DNA of 6,664 nucleotides. Source: Gemmatimonadaceae bacterium. Lineage in GTDB: Bacteria; Gemmatimonadota; Gemmatimonadetes; Gemmatimonadales; Gemmatimonadaceae. Position 1 is the first letter of the stretch. Each line of letters begins with the position of its first letter. The DNA lies in contig JANWKK010000052.1 of NCBI GenBank assembly GCA_025451425.1, forward strand, positions 1 to 6,664, read 5' to 3'. Both the position numbers and the translations under genes were made by a program. Positions 1 to 4,729 of this stretch are shown here, in pieces. Below the pieces are notes generated by a model. The model made no database searches and was not told the origin of the DNA. It was given only the letters and a program-made list of their open reading frames with translations.

Positions 1-1358
1 GACAACACACCGAGAAGGTGAGTCGAGGTCGTGTTGTCCGCCGCGTGCGTGAGCGGAAGTTCCTTCTCCTCCGTCGTTCCGTCGGGGTGTACGACGAGCG
101 CGAGTTCACCCTGCTCGCCGTACGGCAGCTCGCCGTAGGGCGTGAACTCGGACGTCAGATCAGTGAACTGATAACCGGTCGGCATCTTCACCGCGGCGAT
201 CGCGTGGTCGAGCTGGTCGAGCGTGGCCAGCTCCCGGTAGCTCACACCGCTTGAGTTCAACAGTACCGGAAACGTGGTGATGCCGAGTGAATTCATCGCC
301 GCGACGAAGAGCGTCGCTTTGTCCTTGCAATCACCGAAACCGCTGACCACCACAGTGTCCGGAGATCGCGGCTGGTAACCACCGAGTCCAAGCGCGATGG
401 AGACGTAACGAATGTCCTGGGCGACCCAGCGCTGGACGGCGCGGATCGTGTCGTCGCGTGTCTTCGGCGCCGCCTTCACGAGCTGTTCCTTGAGCTTCGT
501 TTTGGCTGCCGAGCCTAACGAATACCGGTCGTGGCCAATCTTGGCGTACCAACTGCCGATATCCTTCCAGGTCAATGGCGACGAGAGGGCGATTTGCATC
601 TGGACGTCGTTCGAATCGGCCGCATACGGCTCACCTTTGAGCCTCGGCACATCGGCGGCGACCCAGGTGTAGACTTTGCGTCCGGCGACGTCTTGTGTCT
701 TCCTGGGAAAGTTCAAGTTGCGCTCATGTAATCTGACCGCGAGCGACGCCGGCAGATCGACAATGAAGCGAGACCGCTTGACGGTGAGCCCAGTCGAAAC
801 GCTCCAGGTCTGGAAGAAGTCGCCGGCGAGGAAGGGCTTGAGCTCCTCACGCGTATAGCTGTAGTCGATGAGCGTACCGGGCGCGACGCCGGAGATCGAG
901 ACGCGCTTCACCTTGCGATCGGAATAGACCGGATCGCCCATCTGCGCGGGCATGTCCGAAAGCTGCTCTTGCGACGGACCGCTGCTGATCACCGTCCCGT
1001 CGGGGCCGATCACGCGAATCCAGTTGAGCGTGAACTTCTCGTGGCCAGGCGCGAAGCTCCAGCGGAACTCGTTGTAGTTCTCGACCGCCTCGGGCTTGAG
1101 GATTTGCACAACTTGCCGGAAGGTCTGCGTGCCGCGCCCATCCGCTTCGAGGCGCACGACGCCGTCGTCGAGCAGAAAGACGGCCGACTCCTCGGGATGG
1201 TCGGCCGCCTTCACGGCGAGCTTGTAGATCGTGTCGGACTGGACGCTGGGATCACCCTGCTGAGTGATCGTAGGTGCTTGGGCCGAGAGCGCGGCCGCGG
1301 GCATGAGAAGCGCCAGCGCGGCGGCGAACAACGCGGTGCGACGGAGCATCGAATTCAT
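1..1358 (-). CDS. Secreted DUF3857 / transglutaminase-like protein, 3' end cut by window edge
   Basis: The frame is open from an ATG at 1358-1356 to the left edge, giving 452 visible residues. Residues 1-26 look like a Sec signal peptide: Arg6-Arg7, an Ala/Leu-rich core and an Ala-Leu-Ser-Ala end, with likely cleavage before Gln27. About 60-230 matches the DUF3857 pattern (LEADGRGT, then YNEFRWSF near 107-114). About 270-405 is transglutaminase-like: GFGDCKDKATLF places the expected catalytic Cys at 344, DHAIAAVKMP supplies His385, and FTDLT supplies Asp400, so a full Cys-His-Asp triad is present. Family members usually run past 600 residues, so I infer that the C-terminal part is missing here. 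The protein is probably periplasmic; the family's substrate is not established, and peptide hydrolysis or amide crosslinking are both possible. No Shine-Dalgarno precedes the ATG. A second in-frame ATG (Met4, 1349-1347) is an alternative start that would leave the signal peptide intact. Leu281 uses TTA inside a CGTTAGG heptamer. Confidence 0.93.
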   Translation of the reverse strand, partial: MNSMLRRTALFAAALALLMPAAALSAQAPTITQQGDPSVQSDTIYKLAVKAADHPEESAVFLLDDGVVRLEADGRGTQTFRQVVQILKPEAVENYNEFRWSFAPGHEKFTLNWIRVIGPDGTVISSGPSQEQLSDMPAQMGDPVYSDRKVKRVSISGVAPGTLIDYSYTREELKPFLAGDFFQTWSVSTGLTVKRSRFIVDLPASLAVRLHERNLNFPRKTQDVAGRKVYTWVAADVPRLKGEPYAADSNDVQMQIALSSPLTWKDIGSWYAKIGHDRYSLGSAAKTKLKEQLVKAAPKTRDDTIRAVQRWVAQDIRYVSIALGLGGYQPRSPDTVVVSGFGDCKDKATLFVAAMNSLGITTFPVLLNSSGVSYRELATLDQLDHAIAAVKMPTGYQFTDLTSEFTPYGELPYGEQGELALVVHPDGTTEEKELPLTHAADNTTSTHLLGVL

Positions 1359-1406
1359 CGTGGGTGTGGGGGCTCGAGCCGGGCTGGGAGGCCAGCTGAG
1401 GCTCAA

Positions 1407-1412
1407 ATAGTA
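1407..1412 (-). promoter_or_regulatory. Possible -10 element for the DUF3857 gene
   Basis: The minus strand reads CATACTATTTG here, with TACTAT as a -10-like hexamer 48 bases before the ATG at 1358. No convincing -35 lies 16-18 bases upstream, so this is a weak call. The hexamer sits in the spacer of a small inverted repeat (gctca at 1401-1405, tgagc at 1413-1417). It is the most AT-rich spot in an otherwise GC-rich gap of 165 bases. Confidence 0.25.
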
Positions 1413-1486
1413 TGAGCACCGGGCCTGACGAACGCCAGCGGGCGGCCAGTCGAGGGCTGCCTGACCCGGGCGCCGCGTCCTAGTGC

Positions 1487-1504
1487 GATTCACGACTGTG
1501 AATC
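1487..1504. repeat. Perfect 7-bp inverted repeat between two genes
   Basis: GATTCAC (1487-1493) and GTGAATC (1498-1504) are perfect reverse complements separated by GACT. The repeat begins 20 bases past the lipoprotein stop codon (1526-1524). As RNA it would form a 7-bp stem with a 4-base loop. There is no T-run after it on the minus strand, so it is not a standard Rho-independent terminator. It could be a Rho-region stem or a dimeric operator upstream of the DUF3857 gene. Confidence 0.5.
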
Positions 1505-1523
1505 AGATGTCGCTCACACGAGG

Positions 1524-2963
1524 CTATCGGAATCGCCGGGGCGACCCACCGACGAAGCGCTCCGGACTCGGCAGCTCCCAACGTGTCCGTTGGAGCGCGG
1601 GCCCGTCCAGCCGCTGGAGGCCGGCGAATAGCGCCTCACGCGAACGGCGCTGTACCGCCCCACTCCAGACGTAATGCTCGCCGTCCCAGCGCGCGCCCGA
1701 AAAGTAGAACGTCACCATGTCGTCCGACTTCGTGTAAATGAAGCTTGATCGGTAAACGACGTCGGCGAGCTCGGCGATCGCGCCACGTTGTAGGACGGGA
1801 TTCCTGTACGTCGTCCACTGCACGCCATCGGGGCTCGTCGCGAGATAGACCGCGGGCGTGACGCACGAGCCGGCCGATTTCAGATTGTACAACGCCCAGT
1901 ACTCCTGGAGCGCACCAATCCACTTCACGTCAATGTGCCACGGGTACCCTCCGGGCTGATCGAGCACGACGCGAGTCGGCGCGTCCCAATAGAGACCATC
2001 ACCCGAATGGCGCAGATCGACGTAGGCGTCCTTGTTCGAGCACCCATCCGGGCCGCCGTTAACGGACCACATCAACCAGTTCGTCGCCGATCGCCTGACG
2101 ACACTCGGCGAGACGAGGCCGTGCGACGGGACACTGATGACCTCGAGCGGCGTGCTCCAGCCAACGCCGTCCATCGTCGTCACGAGGCGCACGACATTCT
2201 CACCGTCGATCACCTCGCGGTAGTACATGCGAAGTCGATGCGCCGGCTGGTCGAAGACGAGCGCGGGATCGGAGAGATAGGCGTCCTTCGTCGTCGGGTG
2301 CACCACTGGGTTGGCCGCAGCCCCGGGCAACTTCCAGGAAGCGCCCGACTCGCTGAGAAAAATCGAGGGGTTCTCCTGATGCGCGTCGCCGTACGGATAC
2401 GGCGTGATTGCCATCGCGAGCCGCGCGGTCCCGCCGTCCCAGCTATGCGGCAGAAAGATCACGTCGGGATGAACGACTTGGCCCGAGCCGTCGTACGTCG
2501 TTAGGTGCAAGGGAAGCAACGTGTCCGTTGCGATATCGGGCGACTGCCTCACCCATCCGCGAAAGTCGATCTCGTGGCCTGATGCCGATGCGACCGCGAC
2601 TTGCGAGCTCCGATCGTCGCCGAACATCCACGAGGCACTGGCGAGGCCATCGCTGTCGGTCAACGCACTCGCCTGTTGGAGAGTGCCGCTGCCAGCAACG
2701 CTCCACGTGATCTGCACGTTAGGCACCGGCCGACCGACGCCATTCCAGAGCGCGACAACAAGCGGCTCCGCATCGTCCGCCGAGCCGGGCTCGCCGTTCA
2801 CCTGCTCACCGTAAAGGGCGACAAGGCGCAAACCGGTCGTGTCCGGACCGCCCTGCGGCGCGAGATGCGACGACACGTCGCGGCAACCTCCAACCAAAAT
2901 GAGGGTGGCAGCGGTTGAGAGCGCACACGCTGAACGGACCGTCACGGAGCTCACCACATTCAC
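1524..2963 (-). CDS. Lipoprotein with Ig-like domain and GH43-like five-bladed propeller domain
   Basis: This 479-residue protein starts at GTG (2963-2961) and ends with TAG (1526-1524). An in-frame stop a short way upstream fixes the start region. Residues 1-27 form a lipoprotein signal: Arg10, a hydrophobic stretch, then LILVGGC with Cys27 as the lipidation site. A linker of about 15 residues follows. About 45-138 resembles a bacterial Ig-like domain of the Big_1/invasin type (GRPVPNVQITWSV, then LTDSDGLASASW). About 160-445 resembles the furanosidase-like propeller fold of GH43/GH32/GH68 proteins: HPDV at 165-168, TPYP with ENPSI at 187-201, and SDPALVF from 231. A repeated blade motif of the S-x-D-G-x-x-W kind puts Trp at 210, 269, 326 and 383. 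Cys308 and Cys367 could form a disulfide. Asp167, Glu197 and Asp232 are candidate acidic residues, but I cannot assign catalysis. It may bind or cleave glycans at the cell surface. The last 30 residues are Arg/Pro-rich and look disordered. Confidence 0.87.
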   Translation of the reverse strand: MNVVSSVTVRSACALSTAATLILVGGCRDVSSHLAPQGGPDTTGLRLVALYGEQVNGEPGSADDAEPLVVALWNGVGRPVPNVQITWSVAGSGTLQQASALTDSDGLASASWMFGDDRSSQVAVASASGHEIDFRGWVRQSPDIATDTLLPLHLTTYDGSGQVVHPDVIFLPHSWDGGTARLAMAITPYPYGDAHQENPSIFLSESGASWKLPGAAANPVVHPTTKDAYLSDPALVFDQPAHRLRMYYREVIDGENVVRLVTTMDGVGWSTPLEVISVPSHGLVSPSVVRRSATNWLMWSVNGGPDGCSNKDAYVDLRHSGDGLYWDAPTRVVLDQPGGYPWHIDVKWIGALQEYWALYNLKSAGSCVTPAVYLATSPDGVQWTTYRNPVLQRGAIAELADVVYRSSFIYTKSDDMVTFYFSGARWDGEHYVWSGAVQRRSREALFAGLQRLDGPALQRTRWELPSPERFVGGSPRRFR

Positions 2964-2977
2964 TCGGGAGATCCCGA
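2964..2977. repeat. Palindrome directly abutting the lipoprotein GTG start
   Basis: TCGGGA (2964-2969) and TCCCGA (2972-2977) are perfect 6-base arms around a 2-base centre, ending at the base next to the start codon (2963-2961). On the minus strand it covers the place where a Shine-Dalgarno would lie. The only purine-rich stretch there is a weak GGGA inside the palindrome. It could be an operator, or a hairpin masking initiation. Confidence 0.4.
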
Positions 2978-3085
2978 TGAAAAGGCACTAATACAAGCGA
3001 TCACCTAACGCGCGAGCGCACCAAAGCAACACAGTGTGGGAGAATTCCTGAACTCGCAAGCATGTGGCTCGAACGCAGCGGTGTC

Positions 3086-3103
3086 GCGCCGGCGCCATGG
3101 CGC
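3086..3103. repeat. Overlapping GC-rich palindromes downstream of the YdjM-like gene
   Basis: Two perfect palindromes overlap: GCGCCGGCGC (3086-3095) and GCGCCATGGCGC (3092-3103). They lie 42 bases past the stop codon of the YdjM-like gene on the minus strand. A strong stem here could pause or end transcription, but no U-tract follows it. In such GC-rich DNA, short GC palindromes also arise by chance. Confidence 0.3.
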
Positions 3104-3145
3104 TAGACCCAGGGCGTCTTGCTCTCAGTCACGTGGAGTAGCCGA

Positions 3146-4384
3146 TCAGAGCCCGAGCAAATCGGCCCGCGGCGGCGTCCAGGGCGGCACCGCGAGGGGA
3201 CACGTCGCTGACCGCTGCGGCACCTTCACATCGCTAAAGCTGCTGCCCGACCCACCGCCAAAGCGCACGTCGCCGAGCACGACGCTCGAGTCGACGATGA
3301 CGCGCCAGATCGGTACGCGGATGAAGCGCATGGCCGCAGCCGCGGGACAGCTCGCGTGCACGAGCGTCGCGAGCTCGGCGCTCGGCGCGGTCCACTCACC
3401 GTCCCAATGCACGGCGGACGTCGACGGTCGCGCAGACGGCGCCAACATTGCACTCGCTCCCTGCCGCCCGCCGCAGCTCGACGCATCGACGAGCGTCGGC
3501 ACAGCGCTCACTCGCGTAGTCGTAACGTGATATGACACGCCTAACCGTTCTACCGAAATCACCGACGCACACGCAGGGTTTGCCGGCAACGGCGACACGA
3601 CGATGTCCAGCAGCTCCGCTTCCGGATTTGCTTCGTGTACAGCGCGCCGCATCGTCGCCCGAGCTTCGGCCGAACCAGCAGTAAAGATCAACGTGACAGC
3701 GATCCAGCCCGCGACGGCGGCAACGACTCGAGGCCCTGGACGCATCATGAGCGCGAGCACGAGGAACAGCACGGCACCCATTGTGAGAGCGCCTGCGGCG
3801 CCTCGGGACACGAAGTCCATTCTCCAGGCCAGGGCGAGTCCCGCGAGCAGGACGAGTGATAGGACAACACGTGCCACGCCATTGCCGGTCGCCCTAACGA
3901 GCATTGGCACCGAAACGACCCACAGCCACGGCTCGACGATGAACACGGCGTCACCGTAGTACCAGCGATCGTCGAAGGGCCAGAATGGATGGAAGCCATA
4001 GCTGTTGGTCCAGTCGAGCACGAGGTGACTGAATGTGCTCACGAGAAGCAAGCCGAGAAGCCAGTTCGCGTCCTCCCGTGTCGGGCCTTCTCGCGCTCGC
4101 CATCGCCACACAAACGTCGAGACGCCGTAGGCCACGGCCGCGCCGACGATCGCGAACAACACGGTGTGCGTGTAGCCACGGTGTTGGAGCATATAGCGGA
4201 GATGACTTCCTCCCAATCCGCTGTAGACCAAGTCCGCATCCGGAAGGTTCGCGGCGATCATCGATGAGATCGCGGCAACCGCCCTAAATCGAGGCGACGG
4301 CTCCGCCTTCGTCAGGCGCGTCCGAAGCCGCAGCGCCGCCTCGGCGACGAGGAGGCCGGCCAGTGAGTGGGTGACGTTGTCCAT
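3146..4384 (-). CDS. YdjM/DUF457-type inner-membrane metal-dependent hydrolase with extra C-terminal domain
   Basis: This 412-residue protein starts at ATG (4384-4382) and ends with TGA (3148-3146). The N-terminal half has the family's conserved polar residues in order: MDNVTHSLAG (Asp2, His6), NLPDAD (Asp49, Asp51), HRGYTHT (His68, His73), SHLVLDWTNSYG (His120, Asp124) and GDAVFIVEP (Asp145, Glu151). These are the likely metal ligands. Hydrophobic segments near 75-93, 108-125, 151-165, 172-187, 196-214 and 219-237 suggest about six membrane passes. After the last one comes a soluble region, 238-412. It has an SPLPANPAC motif and all four cysteines of the protein (272, 304, 346, 395), which suggests disulfides and a periplasmic location. 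E. coli YdjM is about half this length. The family is named as a hydrolase, but no substrate is established; the family has also been linked to LexA regulation, yet I see no CTGT-N8-ACAG box upstream. No Shine-Dalgarno precedes the ATG. Confidence 0.9.
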   Translation of the reverse strand: MDNVTHSLAGLLVAEAALRLRTRLTKAEPSPRFRAVAAISSMIAANLPDADLVYSGLGGSHLRYMLQHRGYTHTVLFAIVGAAVAYGVSTFVWRWRAREGPTREDANWLLGLLLVSTFSHLVLDWTNSYGFHPFWPFDDRWYYGDAVFIVEPWLWVVSVPMLVRATGNGVARVVLSLVLLAGLALAWRMDFVSRGAAGALTMGAVLFLVLALMMRPGPRVVAAVAGWIAVTLIFTAGSAEARATMRRAVHEANPEAELLDIVVSPLPANPACASVISVERLGVSYHVTTTRVSAVPTLVDASSCGGRQGASAMLAPSARPSTSAVHWDGEWTAPSAELATLVHASCPAAAAMRFIRVPIWRVIVDSSVVLGDVRFGGGSGSSFSDVKVPQRSATCPLAVPPWTPPRADLLGL

Positions 4385-4386
4385 GT

Positions 4387-4403
4387 GGCGTAGAAATTAC
4401 GCC
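4387..4403. repeat. Perfect inverted repeat two bases upstream of the YdjM-like start codon
   Basis: GGCGTA (4387-4392) and TACGCC (4398-4403) are perfect 6-base arms around GAAAT. The near edge is two bases from the ATG (4384-4382). It could be an operator overlapping the transcription start, or an RNA hairpin just before the start codon. Confidence 0.5.
4394..4399 (-). promoter_or_regulatory. Possible -10 element for a leaderless YdjM-like transcript
   Basis: The minus strand reads TAATTT nine bases before the ATG at 4384. A -10 box at this distance would place the transcription start at or next to the ATG, as in leaderless mRNAs. That would fit the absence of any Shine-Dalgarno. No good -35 is visible at 17-base spacing, so support is limited. 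The hexamer lies across the centre of the inverted repeat 4387-4403. Confidence 0.3.
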
Positions 4404-4512
4404 GACGCAAAGCCGCTGCGCTCTCGTGCTGTAAGAGTTTCGGCGCGCCGTGAGAGATGAGAAAATCAGCTCAGGCCTTTCCAATCGACGTGTTGGCATC
4501 TCGCCCGAGAAG

Positions 4513-4571
4513 GTGAGCCCAGAGGCGAGCGGCAAGCTGAGGGCTCACTGAGAACAGAGAACTACCTCAGT
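4513..4571. repeat. Pair of overlapping inverted repeats
   Basis: GTGAGCCC (4513-4520) pairs perfectly with GGGCTCAC (4541-4548) across a 20-base spacer. ACTGAG (4547-4552) pairs with CTCAGT (4566-4571) across 13 bases. The two stems share bases 4547-4548, so they could stack or compete. In a minus-strand transcript they lie 150-220 bases past the permease stop. Neither is followed by a U-tract. Confidence 0.4.
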
Positions 4572-4650
4572 AAGGAGAGCTAGCGGCGAGACGCGAGACA
4601 AACAGCTCAGCTGGGAGCGGAATTAGATCCGAGGCGCGGCGATGAGCAGT

Positions 4651-4665
4651 GATCTCCCGGAGATC
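4651..4665. repeat. Perfect 15-base palindromic element
   Basis: GATCTCC (4651-4657) and GGAGATC (4659-4665) are perfect 7-base arms around a single C. As RNA it could form a 6-bp stem with a 3-base loop. It lies about 60 bases past the permease stop on the minus strand. It may help end the permease transcript or bind a protein, but there is no T-run. Confidence 0.4.
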
Positions 4666-4691
4666 CCAGCCTGCCTCTTGCCTGGTTCGAA

Positions 4692-4729
4692 CCGCCAACC
4701 ACCACCAACCAATCACCAACCACCAATCA
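4692..4729 (-). repeat. G/T-rich, G-quadruplex-prone repeat over the permease stop codon
   Basis: On the minus strand this stretch carries nine GG doublets in 38 bases, separated by one to five bases. TGATTGG occurs twice, 14 bases apart, and its first copy supplies the TGA stop of the permease gene. The part at 4710-4695 reads GGTTGGTGGTGGTTGG, which is one base longer than the thrombin-binding aptamer GGTTGGTGTGGTTGG, a known two-tetrad quadruplex. The G-rich strand is the mRNA-like strand, so it could fold in RNA at the 3' end of the permease message. Confidence 0.6.

Larger units (their letters stand above)
4385..4726. other. Intergenic region without a supported gene
   Basis: These 342 bases separate the permease stop from the YdjM-like start. 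Short open frames here are either extensions of neighbouring genes in the wrong frame or lack any protein-like composition. Besides the separately listed elements it holds a perfect CGGCGCGCCG palindrome at 4441-4450. It is less GC-rich than the genes. I see no tRNA, riboswitch or insertion-sequence end. Confidence 0.6.

Noticed and set aside
1371..1380. GGCTCGAGCC palindrome upstream of the DUF3857 gene as an operator
   Set aside because: A single 10-base palindrome in a 165-base GC-rich gap is not unlikely by chance, and nothing else supports it.
969..1415. Open frame of 148 codons on the plus strand
   Set aside because: It lies mostly antisense to the signal peptide and DUF3857 region, has Arg-rich low-complexity composition and shows no family match that I recognise.
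1935..2504. Open frame of 189 codons on the plus strand
   Set aside because: It lies antisense to the propeller domain of the lipoprotein. Its product is Arg/His/Val-rich with no recognisable domain, as expected from the opposite strand of GC-rich coding DNA.
3036..3530. Open frame of 164 codons on the plus strand spanning a gap
   Set aside because: Most of it is antisense to the conserved-frame C-terminal domain of the YdjM-like protein, and the part in the gap has no protein-like pattern or ribosome binding site.
4441..4450. CGGCGCGCCG palindrome as a terminator stem
   Set aside because: It has no loop and no T-run on the relevant strand, and GC-only palindromes are common in this base composition.
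10..4517. 13-base direct repeat CCGAGAAGGTGAG at 10-22 and 4505-4517
   Set aside because: One shared 13-mer in 6.6 kb of GC-rich sequence is close to chance. One copy is coding, the other is not, and no target-site or element ends accompany them.
4683..4694. GGTTCGAACC, resembling the T-arm of a tRNA
   Set aside because: The flanking bases do not form a 5-bp T-stem around the loop, and no acceptor, D or anticodon arms are present. It is simply a 10-base palindrome.
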